64,000 nucleotides of DNA from Ancylobacter oerskovii (GCF_018390555.1 NZ_JAHBGB010000031.1:186001-250000); one strand, 5' to 3'. Positions 25,668 through 34,523 are shown, counted from the first letter of the stretch. Made by a program: numbers and translations. The notes: generated by a model from the letters alone, not told the origin.

Positions 25668-26447
25668 TCAGCCGTCCCGCCCGATATAGGCCGCCGGCGG
25701 CGCGCCGAGGATGCGCTTGAACATCGCGGTGAAGGCCGCCGGGTTGTCATAGCCGAGATCGATGGCCACCGCCGTCACCGGATGCCCGGCCGCGAGGCGC
25801 GGCAAGGCCGCCATCACGCAGGCCTGCTGGCGCCAGGCGACGAAGCTGAGGCCGGTTTCCCGGCGGAACAGCCGGGTGAAGGTACGCCGGCTCATGCCGA
25901 CCGCCTCGCTCCAGCTATCGATGCGCGCATGCGGCGTCGGCGCATGCAGGAAGGCGCGGCAGAGGCCGGCCAGCGCCTTGCTGCCGGGAAGCGGCAGCGA
26001 CAGCGGCAAGGCCGGCAGGCGCGGAATCTCGTGCTGGACCAAGGCCATCAGCGCGCCATCGCGTCCTCGCGGGTCATATTCCGCCGGCACGAATACCGCC
26101 TCGGCCAGAAGGCTGCGCATCAGGGGCGTGATGCCCAGCACCTGACAGTGCCCGGGCATGCCGGTGATGACGCCCGGCTCGACATAGAGGCTGCGCATCC
26201 GCACCATGCCCATGATGCGCACATCGTGCACCACGCCGGCCGGAATCCACATGCCTCGCTCCGCCGGCATCACCCAGGCGCCGCCGGCGGTGGCCAGCAG
26301 CACCACCCCGGTGGAGCCGTAGAGAAGCTGGTCGCGCCGGTGCCAGTGCGGCTCGATGACATGCCCGTCCGGGTAATCGCGCCCCAGCGCGATCACCGGG
26401 CGCGCCACCTCCGTGAAGGCGCGTTCGACGCCATCGCTCGATCTCAT
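25668..26447 (-). CDS. AraC-family regulator with N-terminal cupin domain
   Basis: A 259-residue regulator. Residues about 10-110 form a cupin-like sensor (GHVIEPHWHRRDQLLYG, then WVMPAERGMWIPAGVVHDV, with several metal-site His). Residues about 160-255 hold two helix-turn-helix units (MSRRTFTRLFRRETGLSFVA and AIDLGYDNPAAFTAMFKRIL). The start is the ATG at 26447. It is divergent from the Fsr-like exporter, which it probably controls. An imperfect inverted repeat at 26458-26480 could be its site. A longer in-frame extension overlaps the exporter gene and is rejected. Confidence 0.9.
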   Translation of the reverse strand: MRSSDGVERAFTEVARPVIALGRDYPDGHVIEPHWHRRDQLLYGSTGVVLLATAGGAWVMPAERGMWIPAGVVHDVRIMGMVRMRSLYVEPGVITGMPGHCQVLGITPLMRSLLAEAVFVPAEYDPRGRDGALMALVQHEIPRLPALPLSLPLPGSKALAGLCRAFLHAPTPHARIDSWSEAVGMSRRTFTRLFRRETGLSFVAWRQQACVMAALPRLAAGHPVTAVAIDLGYDNPAAFTAMFKRILGAPPAAYIGRDG

Positions 26448-26561
26448 TGGCCCACTCGCGTAAGAATTTGACCTTAACGCAGTAGCGGGCCGCATTCCAT
26501 CGGCTAAGACAGCGGCAGCGCCCCTGCCGCCCGCGGCGCGAACCAGAGTGAGCGTTTCGCC

Positions 26562-27758
26562 ATGTCCGACATCACCGCCGACCGCACGCCGCAAAGCCGC
26601 GCCGCCTATCTGGTGCTCGGCGCCGCCGGCCTGTGCCACCTGCTGAACGACATGCTGCAATCGCTCTTCATCGCGGCCTATCCGCTGTTCAAGAGCAATT
26701 TCGACCTCAACTACGCGCAGATCGGCCTGCTGACGCTGGTGTACAACGTCACCGCCTCGCTGCTGCAGCCGATGGTGGGGCTCTACACCGACCGGCGGCC
26801 GCAGCCCTATTCGCTGCCCTTCGGCATGGGCATGTCGCTGCTGGGGCTGCTGGTGCTCGCCTTCGCCGGCTCGTTCGCCGCGCTGATGGTGGGGGCGGTG
26901 CTGCTCGGCATCGGCTCCTCGATCTTCCACCCGGAATCCTCGCGCATCGCCCGGCTCGCCTCCGGCGGCGCCTATGGGCTGGCGCAATCGACCTTCCAGG
27001 TCGGCGGCAATATCGGCAGCGCGCTCGGGCCGCTGCTGCTCGCCGCCTTCGTGCTGCCGCGCGGGCAGACCAGCCTCGCCTGGTTCACCCTGGCGGCGCT
27101 GGGCGGCATCATCCTGCTGACCGGCCTCGGCAGCTGGTACAAGGCCAACGGGCATGCGCGCCCGCATGGCGGCCCCTCCACCCTCATTCCTCGCTTCAGC
27201 CGGCGCAAGGTCGGCGGCGCCATCACGATCCTGGTCTGCCTGCTGCTGTCGAAATGGTTCTATCTCGCCAGCTTCACCAGCTTCTACGTCTTCTACCTGA
27301 TGCAGCATTTCGGGGCGTCGGAGGAGCAGGCGCAGTTCTACCTGTTCGTCTTCCTCGCCGCCGTCGCGGTGGGCACGCTGATCGGCGGCCCGCTGGGCGA
27401 CCGCATCGGCCGCAAGGCGATCATCTGGGCCTCGATCTTCGGCGTGCTGCCCTTCTCGCTGGTGCTGCCGCATGTGGGGCTGACGGCGACGCTGGCGCTG
27501 AGCGTGGTGATCGGCCTCATCCTGGCGTCGGCCTTCTCCGCCATCGTCGTCTATGCGCAGGAGTTGATGCCGGGCCGCGTCGGCATGGTGTCGGGCCTGT
27601 TCTTCGGCCTGGCCTTCGGGCTCGGCGGCATCGGCGCCGCGCTGCTGGGGGTGCTGGCCGACTGGACCAGCATCGGCTTCGTCTTCCAGGCCTGCGCCTT
27701 CCTGCCGGCGATCGGCATCCTCGCCGCCTTCCTGCCCAACATCGAGGCGCGCAAATAG
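26562..27758 (+). CDS. MFS exporter of the fosmidomycin-resistance (Fsr) type
   Basis: A 398-residue inner-membrane transporter with 12 hydrophobic segments. LGAAGLCHLLNDMLQSLFIA and FHPESSRIARLASGG are hallmarks of the Fsr group, and GGPLGDRIGRKAIIWASI is the loop 8-9 motif. Members export antibiotics or small phosphonates; the native ligand here is unknown. The divergent AraC-type cupin regulator suggests inducible expression. The start at 26562 has only a weak ribosome site (GAGTGAG, 10 nt upstream). Confidence 0.88.
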   Translation: MSDITADRTPQSRAAYLVLGAAGLCHLLNDMLQSLFIAAYPLFKSNFDLNYAQIGLLTLVYNVTASLLQPMVGLYTDRRPQPYSLPFGMGMSLLGLLVLAFAGSFAALMVGAVLLGIGSSIFHPESSRIARLASGGAYGLAQSTFQVGGNIGSALGPLLLAAFVLPRGQTSLAWFTLAALGGIILLTGLGSWYKANGHARPHGGPSTLIPRFSRRKVGGAITILVCLLLSKWFYLASFTSFYVFYLMQHFGASEEQAQFYLFVFLAAVAVGTLIGGPLGDRIGRKAIIWASIFGVLPFSLVLPHVGLTATLALSVVIGLILASAFSAIVVYAQELMPGRVGMVSGLFFGLAFGLGGIGAALLGVLADWTSIGFVFQACAFLPAIGILAAFLPNIEARK

Positions 27759-27783
27759 GCGCCGGCCGCGTCGCGCGGCACCG

Positions 27784-28233
27784 TCAGAACGGCAGGACGG
27801 TCCGCGACGATAGCACCTCCATCGAGAAACGGGAGGTCACGTTCTTGGGCGAGGCGCCCTCGATGAGGCGGTTGTAGAAATCGTCATAGGCCTGCATGTC
27901 CGGCACCACGACCCGCAGCAGGTAATCGATGTCGCCGGCCATGCGGTAGGAATCCATCACCTCCGGCATGGACTGCACGAGGCGGCGGAAATTCGCCGCC
28001 CATTCGCGGCTGTGGTTGACCGCTTCCACCGCCACGAAGGCGGTGAGGCCGAGGCCGACCTTGCGCGAATCCACCAGCGCCACCCGGCCCTTGATGATGC
28101 CTTCCGCCTCCATCTTGCGGATGCGGTTCCAGCACGGCGTCTGCGACAGGTTCACCAGCCGCGCGATCTCGGCGATCGGCTTGGAGGCGTCGGCCTGCAG
28201 GATACGCAGGATCTTGTGGTCGATCTTGTCCAT
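27784..28233 (-). CDS. Lrp/AsnC-family regulator
   Basis: A 149-residue regulator. The N-terminal winged helix (MDKIDHKILRILQADASKP, then LVNLSQTPCWNRIRKMEAEG) is the Lrp pattern. The C-terminal RAM/AsnC ligand domain has MPEVMDSYRMAGDIDYLLRV. It lies 43 nt after the nitroreductase gene on the same strand, so it may be cotranscribed with the flavin-enzyme operon. Lrp proteins usually sense amino acids and control transport or catabolism. The target here is inferred only from position. Confidence 0.92.
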   Translation of the reverse strand: MDKIDHKILRILQADASKPIAEIARLVNLSQTPCWNRIRKMEAEGIIKGRVALVDSRKVGLGLTAFVAVEAVNHSREWAANFRRLVQSMPEVMDSYRMAGDIDYLLRVVVPDMQAYDDFYNRLIEGASPKNVTSRFSMEVLSSRTVLPF

Positions 28234-28276
28234 CAGCCATTCCGGCCCGCCCCGGCGATCCGCAGGGGTGGTCTTG

Positions 28277-29137
28277 TCATTTGAACGGGAAGCCCAGCGT
28301 CTCGAGCTGGCGGCGCAATATGTGGCGGCCCTTGAGCGAGGCGACCGCATGCAGGCGCTGCAGCGCCAGCCGCGTCCAGGGCGTGGCGTCGAGCCCCTGC
28401 TCGGCGCGGAAGGCGAGCGCGTGGGCATCGGCGCGGGCGAGCACATCCTCCTCGCCGGCGGTGGAATAGACGTCGCGATGCAGGATGCCGGGCTGCGGGA
28501 GGCGCGGCTTGACGTCGCTCGCCACCGCCGGTTCCGGCCGGCCGATGGCGAGGCCCACCACGGCATAGGAGCGCGGCGGCAGCTTCAGGAGATGCGCGAC
28601 CGCCGCGGCGTCGTTGCGCAGCGCGCCGATATAGACCGCGCCGAGGCCGAGCGATTCCGCCGCGGTGAGCGCGTTCTGCGCCGCGAAGGCGGCGTCGAGC
28701 GAGGCGATGAGGAAGCTTTCGGTATAGTCCAGCCCCTCGGTGGTCAGCCCCTCGCGCTCGGCAAGGCGCTGCACCCGCGACAGGTCGGCAACGAAGACCA
28801 GGAACAGGCCGGCGGTCTCGATGTGCTTCTGCCCGCCGGCGATCTGCGCGAGCTTCGCCCGCAGCGCCGGGTCCTCCACGGAGACGAGGCTCCAGGCCTG
28901 GACGTTGGACGAGGACGGCGCCGACTGCGCCGCCGCCAGCAGCACCTCCAGCGTGCCTTCCGCCAGCGGCTCCGCCGAGAAGGCGCGCACCGAGCGGTGG
29001 CCGAGCAGCACCGACAGCGTCTCGCTCCAGGGCAGCGCGGCGGGACTGGAGGCGACCGGCTCGCGATAGCGCTTGTCCAGCGCCGCCGGGGCGGCCTCGG
29101 CGTCGCGGAAGCGGCCGGCAGGTGTGATCTCGTTCAT
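28277..29137 (-). CDS. Nitroreductase-family flavin oxidoreductase (NfsA/FRP-like)
   Basis: A 286-residue FMN enzyme. HRSVRAFSAEPLAEGTLEVL and AAQSAPSSSNVQAWSLVSV form the FMN-binding start, and ESLGLGAVYIGALRND the dinucleotide/FMN region of the NfsA/FRP subgroup. These enzymes reduce FMN or nitro compounds with NADPH. Placed in one operon with a two-component-type FMN monooxygenase, it is a good candidate for the flavin reductase that feeds it, a role played by DszD in dibenzothiophene desulfurisation. The start at 29137 follows GGAGACGG. The length is typical for the subgroup (about 240-290). Confidence 0.87.
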   Translation of the reverse strand: MNEITPAGRFRDAEAAPAALDKRYREPVASSPAALPWSETLSVLLGHRSVRAFSAEPLAEGTLEVLLAAAQSAPSSSNVQAWSLVSVEDPALRAKLAQIAGGQKHIETAGLFLVFVADLSRVQRLAEREGLTTEGLDYTESFLIASLDAAFAAQNALTAAESLGLGAVYIGALRNDAAAVAHLLKLPPRSYAVVGLAIGRPEPAVASDVKPRLPQPGILHRDVYSTAGEEDVLARADAHALAFRAEQGLDATPWTRLALQRLHAVASLKGRHILRRQLETLGFPFK

Positions 29138-29159
29138 CTATCCGTCTCCGAAGAATGCA

Positions 29160-30566
29160 TCACGCGACCTGGCGGACCGCCGCCATGTCCGCCCGCACGA
29201 GGACCGCGGCCAGCCGGGTCGCCTGGGCGATCTGCTCGTTGAGCGAGCTGGCCTCGAAAAATTCGCCCCGCAGCGGATGGCCGACCGCGAACAGCGTATC
29301 GGAAATGCGGCCGTCCATGTCGATCAGCGCCTGCGTCGCGCGGTCGGCGCGGATGCCGGCACCCACCGGATGAGGCACGGCGAGGCCGCGGCGCAGCAGG
29401 TTCTTCACCAGCGGGTCGTCGATACGCGTCCAGTCGAACTCGAAGCCGAGGCTGCCCACCGCCAGATCGGCCTCGATGGGAAACGGCGCACCGCCGCCGC
29501 GCGGGCGCAGCGTCGCGCGCAGGCCGTCACCCGCCTCGTCAAGCCGGGTGACGGAGCCGGCGAGGCTGTGCACCCGCCCCTCGGCCCGCGCCCGCGCGAG
29601 GAAGGCGAAGGACGGCGCCGCCGCCCGGTGCATGGCGAGGTTCCAGAACGGCAGCAGGCGATGCAGCAGCCTGGCGCGGTCACGGTCGGCGAGACCGGCC
29701 CAGATCGCCCCCACATGCTGGCGGAACAGCGGCGGCAGGCTCTGCCAGTCGCGGCCCGCCGCGGCGGCGGCCCGGCGCTCGCGGCGGATCCAGCCGAGCA
29801 CCTCGCCGGCATTGCGCGGCAATTCGGCCGCCTGCGGCGTGCCCGGCCACGGCGCCACCTCGCGGCGCAGCGGCACCAGGAGGCCGCTGCGGGAGACGAG
29901 GGTGTAGCGGCCGCGAAAGCCCCGCTTCTCCAGGCTGACCACCGCATCGAGCATCGACAGGCCGGCGCCGAGCAGCAGCACATGGCCGGCCCGCTCCGCC
30001 CCCTCGAAAGCACCGGGAGCGAACGGGTCCGCCACAAAGGCGGGATGGGCGGCGAGGCCGGCCCCGAGCGCCGGCCGCCGGCGATGCAGCCCGGTGGCCA
30101 GCACCACCCGCCCGGCGGCGAGCGAGGCGCCGGAGGCCAGCGTCACCACGCGGCCGTCGAAATCCACCGCCCGGTCGCGGCGATGGACGAGGCGCACCCG
30201 CTCGCCGGCGCGGGCGGCGGCGTTGAGGAGCTCCCGCTCGACATAGGCGCCGTAGAGCGCGCGTGGCGGCGAGGCCTGCGCGAGGTCGTCGACCGACGGC
30301 GCCCAGCGCCCCGCTTCCGCCTCGGCCGCCAGCCATTCGAGGAAGTGCTCCGGCCGGTCCGCATGCAGGGCGAAGCCGCCGGCGAAGCCGTTGACCGTAT
30401 GGTCGGGCTCGCCGGTGGCATAGGCGATGCCGCGGCCGAGCCGCGCGGGATCGACGAGGGTGAGATCGAGCTGCCCGGTGCTGGCGGCGATGAGCCGCAG
30501 CGCCGTCACCGCCCCGGCGAAGCCACCGCCGAGTATGGCGACGCTCTGGATATGCGCGGTCGTCAT
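29160..30566 (-). CDS. FAD/NAD(P)-binding protein (NAD_binding_9 / COG4529 type)
   Basis: A 468-residue flavoprotein. VAILGGGFAGAVTALRLIA is the N-terminal FAD-binding Rossmann motif (GxGxxG), with LGRGIAYAT and DHTVNGFAGGFALHADRP following, and VLLLGAGLSMLDAVVSLEKR the second dinucleotide-binding fold. This arrangement matches the NAD_binding_9 group. No reaction is established for most members. It begins 3 nt after the DszA-like gene and ends 22 nt before the nitroreductase, so the three form one operon. A role in supplying or regenerating an oxidised substrate of the monooxygenase is possible but unproven. Confidence 0.85.
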   Translation of the reverse strand: MTTAHIQSVAILGGGFAGAVTALRLIAASTGQLDLTLVDPARLGRGIAYATGEPDHTVNGFAGGFALHADRPEHFLEWLAAEAEAGRWAPSVDDLAQASPPRALYGAYVERELLNAAARAGERVRLVHRRDRAVDFDGRVVTLASGASLAAGRVVLATGLHRRRPALGAGLAAHPAFVADPFAPGAFEGAERAGHVLLLGAGLSMLDAVVSLEKRGFRGRYTLVSRSGLLVPLRREVAPWPGTPQAAELPRNAGEVLGWIRRERRAAAAAGRDWQSLPPLFRQHVGAIWAGLADRDRARLLHRLLPFWNLAMHRAAAPSFAFLARARAEGRVHSLAGSVTRLDEAGDGLRATLRPRGGGAPFPIEADLAVGSLGFEFDWTRIDDPLVKNLLRRGLAVPHPVGAGIRADRATQALIDMDGRISDTLFAVGHPLRGEFFEASSLNEQIAQATRLAAVLVRADMAAVRQVA

Positions 30567-30569
30567 CGA

Positions 30570-31916
30570 TCAGGCGCTGGCGCGCAGGGAGCGGCCGGCG
30601 AAGCGGCTCTCGGGACGCGGCAGACCGTAATGGTCGCGTAGCGTGGTCCCGCTGTATTCGGTACGGAACAGGCCGCGCTTGCGCAGCAGCGGCACGACCT
30701 CCTGCGCGAAGGCGTCGAAGCCGCCGGTCAGCCAGGGCGGCATGATGTTGAAGCCGTCGGCGGCGCCGTTCTCGAACCAGAGCTGGATCTCGTCGGCGAT
30801 GCGCTCCGGCGTGCCGGCGAGGACGAAATGCCCGCGCCCGCCGGCCAGCCGGTTGATGAGCTGGCGGATGCTCGGATTTTCGCGATCGAGAATGCCGACG
30901 ATGAGCTGGAAGCGGCTCGCCGCGCCGATGTTGCCGTCAATGTCGAGCAGATGGCGCGGGAACGGGCCGTCGAGATCGTAGCCGGACAGGTCGATGCCGG
31001 TCATGCGCTTCAGCTGGCCCAGCGAATATTCCGGCTGGATGAGATCGTTGAACTCCTCCTCCAGCGCCTTCGCCTCCGCCTCGGTGGAGCCGATGAACGG
31101 GCTGAGGCCGGGCAGCACCTTGATGTGCTCCGGCCGGCGGCCGAGCGCGACGGCGCGCGACTTGATGTCGGCGTAGAAGGCCTGCGCGCTGCCGAGCGTC
31201 TGGTGCGCGGTGAAGATCGCCTCGGCATATTGCGCGGCGAAGGAGCGGCCATCCTCCGAGGAGCCGGCCTGCACATAGACCGGGCGCCCCTGCGGCGTGC
31301 GCGGGGCGTTGAGTGGGCCCTTCACCTTGAAGTGCTTGCCGATATGCTCGATGGCGTGGATGCGGTCGGTATCGGCGAACAGGCCGGACGCCTGGTCGGC
31401 GAGGACGGCCCCGTCCTCCCAGCTGTCCCACAGCTTGGTGACCACCTCGACGAATTCGCGGCTCTTCTCGTAGCGCTCGGCATGCACGGGATGCTCGACG
31501 AGGCCGAAATTCTGCGAGGCGGCGGCCTGCGAGGTGGTGACGATGTTCCAGCCGGCGCGGCCATGGCTGAGATGGTCCAGCGAGGCGAACAGCCGGGCGA
31601 GGTTGTAGGGCTCGTTATAGGTGGTCGAGGCGGTGGCGATCAGCCCGATATGCGACGTCACCGCGCCGATGGCGGCGAGCCAGGTGATCGGCTCCACCCG
31701 GTAGCGGGCGGCGTAGCGGATATTGTCGGCGAGCACCGGGCCGTCGGCGAAGAACAGCGAGTCGATGGTGGCCGCCTCGGCCCGCTTCGCGAGGTCCTGG
31801 TAATAGGCGATGTCGTTGAGACGGGCGATGTCGGTGCCCTTGTAGCGCCAGGCGGCCTCATGATGCCCGCCGGGATAGACGAAGAGGTTGAGGGACAATT
31901 GGCGGCGCTGGCTCAT
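30570..31916 (-). CDS. FMN-dependent monooxygenase, NtaA/SnaA/DszA family
   Basis: A 448-residue class C flavin monooxygenase. LNLFVYPGGHHEAAWRYKG at the start, SLFFADGPVLADN, LDHLSHGRAGWNIVTTSQ and YVQAGSSEDGRSFAAQYAE are typical of the NtaA/SnaA/DszA group. Members use reduced FMN and oxygen on aminopolycarboxylates, thioethers or sulfones; DszA opens a cyclic sulfone to give a sulfinate. With two DszB-like proteins 10 kb away and a flavin reductase in the operon, oxidation of an organosulfur compound is attractive. An alternative is thioether cleavage like the Bacillus YxeK/YtnJ enzymes. The start at 31916 follows AGGGTGAAG. Confidence 0.9.
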   Translation of the reverse strand: MSQRRQLSLNLFVYPGGHHEAAWRYKGTDIARLNDIAYYQDLAKRAEAATIDSLFFADGPVLADNIRYAARYRVEPITWLAAIGAVTSHIGLIATASTTYNEPYNLARLFASLDHLSHGRAGWNIVTTSQAAASQNFGLVEHPVHAERYEKSREFVEVVTKLWDSWEDGAVLADQASGLFADTDRIHAIEHIGKHFKVKGPLNAPRTPQGRPVYVQAGSSEDGRSFAAQYAEAIFTAHQTLGSAQAFYADIKSRAVALGRRPEHIKVLPGLSPFIGSTEAEAKALEEEFNDLIQPEYSLGQLKRMTGIDLSGYDLDGPFPRHLLDIDGNIGAASRFQLIVGILDRENPSIRQLINRLAGGRGHFVLAGTPERIADEIQLWFENGAADGFNIMPPWLTGGFDAFAQEVVPLLRKRGLFRTEYSGTTLRDHYGLPRPESRFAGRSLRASA

Positions 31917-32017
31917 GGAACTTCACCCTGTGAGACGATGGCGGCCCCGAGGGCGCGTTTCGGCATAGCTCTCCACTGAACGGAGCCATTGTCAATATAT
32001 TCTATCATTTTTATCTA
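31917..32017 (-). promoter_or_regulatory. AT-rich promoter region of the DszA-like operon
   Basis: This 101-nt gap is far more AT-rich than its neighbours. On the minus strand a perfect TTGACA occurs at 31995-31990; no strong -10 lies at the ideal distance, so the promoter may need an activator. The exact start site cannot be read. Confidence 0.35.
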
Positions 32018-33133
32018 CTATAGGGCACGCAAAAAGGCGACGAGGGCGGCGCGCTCGGCGGCGTCGAGGACAAGCGGGCGCAGCAGCGGATCGCGCCGGG
32101 CCGCGGCGGCGTGCAGCGGATGTCCGGCTTCCGCCTCGTTGCGCACCCACACCTCTCCGCCCCCGCGGGCATAGAGATTCACCACGCCGTCGAGGGTCGG
32201 GAACAGGCCGTCATGCATATAGGGCGCGGTGCGCCCGACATGGCGCAGGCTCGGCGTGCGGAAGCGGCCGGCATCCTCCGCCCGGCCGGTGACGCGGTAG
32301 CGCCCGAGATCCTCGCGCGGCTCGCCGAAGGCGGACAGGCCGAGATTGTGGAAGCCGTGATCGGTGAGGTCCGCCCCCGAGTGGCAATTGGCGCAGCCGG
32401 CCCGGGTGCGGAACAGGTGCAGGCCGCGTATCTCCTCGTCGGTGAGCCGCCGGTAGTCGCCGGCGAGGAACGCCTCGAAGCGGGCCGGCTCGTCGAGGCC
32501 GGCGACATAGGCGGCCAGCGCGGCGCCGAGACGGCCGGCATCGAGCCCGTCCTCCCCGAAGGCCTCGCGGATCAGGGGGCGGTACTCCGGCAGCGCCGCC
32601 ACCCGGGCGGCGACGGCGGGCAGGTCCGCATTCGCCATCTCGTCGGGGTGGGTCAGCGGGCGCAGCGACTGGGCGGCGAGGTCGCGGCCGGCGCCATCCC
32701 AGCCAAGCGCCGGGCGGCGAGCGACGCCAAGCAGCGCCGGCGCCTCGCGCGCCAGCGCCACCCCGCTGGCCGCCGGACGCGGCGGGCGCGGATCGGCGAA
32801 GCCGCGGGCGGGATCGTGGCAGCCGGCACAGCCGATCGCGCCCGACGCCGATAGCCGCGGATCGGCGAACAGCACCGCCCCCAGCCGGGCGAGCGCCGGC
32901 GCGGATCGCGACACCGGCGGCGGCAGGGCGAACTCGGTGAAATGCGCGCCCGGCTGGAGGTCCGGCGCCGGCCATTGCGACGGCGGGCGGGCATAGAGCG
33001 CGCGCAGCGACGCCAGGCCGCCACTCTCGGGAGCATCGGCCACCGTGGCGAAGGCGCCCGCGACGGCGCCGGCGAGCCCGAGCAGCAGGCCGGCCAGCAG
33101 GTTGGCCGCCAAACCCCGGCGGATCCGCCTCAC
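32018..33133 (-). CDS. Dihaem cytochrome c peroxidase/MauG-family protein
   Basis: A 371-residue exported dihaem protein. An N-terminal membrane anchor or signal covers residues about 8-30. Two haem-binding motifs are present, CAGCHDPARGFAD and CANCHSGADL, and RTPSLRHVGRTAPYMHDG, the conserved C-terminal block of this family, is intact. Members reduce peroxide or carry out radical chemistry on proteins (MauG). The start is a GTG at 33133 that overlaps the SCO1-like gene stop (GTGA). A SCO-type copper chaperone directly upstream suggests a shared role in periplasmic redox or metal handling. The partner is unknown. Confidence 0.9.
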   Translation of the reverse strand: MRRIRRGLAANLLAGLLLGLAGAVAGAFATVADAPESGGLASLRALYARPPSQWPAPDLQPGAHFTEFALPPPVSRSAPALARLGAVLFADPRLSASGAIGCAGCHDPARGFADPRPPRPAASGVALAREAPALLGVARRPALGWDGAGRDLAAQSLRPLTHPDEMANADLPAVAARVAALPEYRPLIREAFGEDGLDAGRLGAALAAYVAGLDEPARFEAFLAGDYRRLTDEEIRGLHLFRTRAGCANCHSGADLTDHGFHNLGLSAFGEPREDLGRYRVTGRAEDAGRFRTPSLRHVGRTAPYMHDGLFPTLDGVVNLYARGGGEVWVRNEAEAGHPLHAAAARRDPLLRPLVLDAAERAALVAFLRAL

Positions 33134-33735
33134 GAAGTGCCGAGGAGCCGCCGCAGCCGCGCCAGCTGCGCCGCATGCGGGGCGCGATAGTCGATGGCAT
33201 CGGCGATCCGCCCCTCGCCATCGACCAGGAACAGCACGGCGGTGTGCTCCATCGTGTAGCTGCCGTCCGGCTGCGGCACCCGGCGATAGGTCGCCTTGAA
33301 GGCGGCGGCGGCAGCGGCCGTCGCCTCCTCGCTGCCGTGCAGGCCGGTGATGCGCGGATCGAAGGCGCCGAGATAGGAGGCGAGCTGGTCCGGCGTGTCG
33401 CGCGCCGGATCGACGGTGACGAACAGCACCTTCAGCCGGTCCGCCTCCGGTCCGAGCTCCGCCAGCACCTGCGACAGCTCGTAGAGCGCGGTGGGGCACA
33501 CTTCCGGGCAGGAGGTGAAGCCGAAGAACAGCACATAGGGCCGGCCGCGCAAGGCGCTCTCGTCGAGAGGCCGCCCGTCCTGCGTGACGAGCGAGAAGCG
33601 CGACGGCACCTGCTGCGCCATGGCGGGCGCCAGCCACGCCAGCAGGCAGCTCGCCAGCAGCACGCCGGCGGCGATCAGTGGCAGTCGGGCGCGTCCTGCT
33701 CGAGATAGACCTCCAGCGCCACGTTCTTCGCCCAT
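33130..33735 (-). CDS. SCO1/SenC-type copper chaperone, membrane-anchored
   Basis: A 201-residue thioredoxin-fold protein. A signal anchor (residues about 17-40, LPLIAAGVLLASCLLAWLAP) is followed by the SCO domain with FGFTSCPEVCPTALYEL (the CxxxC copper/redox motif) and the distal His in YTMEHTAVLFL. SCO proteins deliver copper to cytochrome oxidase or act as thiol-disulfide proteins. The start is the ATG at 33735, which overlaps the previous gene by 61 nt; no better start keeps the anchor. It is coupled to the dihaem gene downstream. Confidence 0.88.
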   Translation of the reverse strand: MGEERGAGGLSRAGRARLPLIAAGVLLASCLLAWLAPAMAQQVPSRFSLVTQDGRPLDESALRGRPYVLFFGFTSCPEVCPTALYELSQVLAELGPEADRLKVLFVTVDPARDTPDQLASYLGAFDPRITGLHGSEEATAAAAAAFKATYRRVPQPDGSYTMEHTAVLFLVDGEGRIADAIDYRAPHAAQLARLRRLLGTS

Positions 33736-34481
33736 TCCTCGGTCTTCCTGTCCCAGAAGGGCGAATCCGCCAGCCCGGCGAGCGTCGCGCGGACCTCCCC
33801 GGCCCAAGGCGGGTTGCCGGGCGGCAGCAGCACCGCCAGCGAGGTAGAGGCCCGCGCTGGCAGGGTGGCAGAAAATTTCTTCCATTCGGCTTCTCCGAAC
33901 AGGCGGTGCAGCACCGCCGCGTCATGGATGGCGGCGTCGCACTCGCCGGTGCGCACCTTCATCAGGGCGAGGGCCGGCACCGGCTGGACGATCTCGAGCC
34001 CGCCCGCGGCGCGCACCAGCCGGCGGGCCCGCTCGTTCGAGGCGACCACGCAGACCTTGCGGCCGGCGAGGTTCTCCCAGCTGCGGATATCGGTATCGGT
34101 GCGCATGGCCACCGTGAGCCCGGTGGCGTAGCCGCTCGGCACGACGTCGAGACCGGCACCGGCGACCGGCGCATCGGGCTGCACCACCGCGAGATCGACG
34201 CGGCCGGCCGCCAGCGCCTCTCCCGCCTCGCCGCCGATGGCGACCGTCTCGACCTTGCGGCCGAGGCGGCGGCCGATCTCGGCCGCCAGATCGAGATCGA
34301 AGCCGTCCGGCGTATAGAGCCGCGCGGCCGGGATGTCGGCCTTGGGCGGCACCTGCGCGACGCCGATCCTGAGCGGCGGCGGCTCGGCCTCCGCGGCGGC
34401 TCCCCCCGCAAGGACGAGCGCCGCCAGCAGCAGCGCCGCCCCCCGGCATGACAGAGCTTTGCCGACCATCCCTCTCGCCAT
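33675..34481 (-). CDS. Family-3-type periplasmic binding protein
   Basis: A 268-residue exported protein. The signal peptide is at residues about 1-30 (ALLLAALVLAGGAAAEAEPP). The mature part has LRIGVAQVPPKADIPAARLY, YTPDGFDLDLAAEIGRRLG and AAGRVDLAVVQPDAP, the SBP_bac_3 pattern used by amino-acid importers and by quinoprotein-associated binding proteins. No permease or ATPase is adjacent; a SCO1-like and a dihaem gene follow. It may therefore serve redox-enzyme assembly rather than transport. The start is ATG 34481; an ATG four codons in is also possible. A 27-nt hairpin (34524-34550) lies upstream. Confidence 0.82.
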   Translation of the reverse strand: MARGMVGKALSCRGAALLLAALVLAGGAAAEAEPPPLRIGVAQVPPKADIPAARLYTPDGFDLDLAAEIGRRLGRKVETVAIGGEAGEALAAGRVDLAVVQPDAPVAGAGLDVVPSGYATGLTVAMRTDTDIRSWENLAGRKVCVVASNERARRLVRAAGGLEIVQPVPALALMKVRTGECDAAIHDAAVLHRLFGEAEWKKFSATLPARASTSLAVLLPPGNPPWAGEVRATLAGLADSPFWDRKTEEWAKNVALEVYLEQDAPDCH

Positions 34482-34523
34482 CCCCCAAGGTTCCCTTCGC
34501 AAGGCCGACAGCCTGCCCTCTCC

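Noticed and set aside
26448-27473. Upstream in-frame extension of the AraC gene
   Set aside because: It overlaps the divergent Fsr-like exporter completely and encodes low-complexity Gly/Arg/Gln-rich sequence. The ATG at 26447 gives the normal AraC length.
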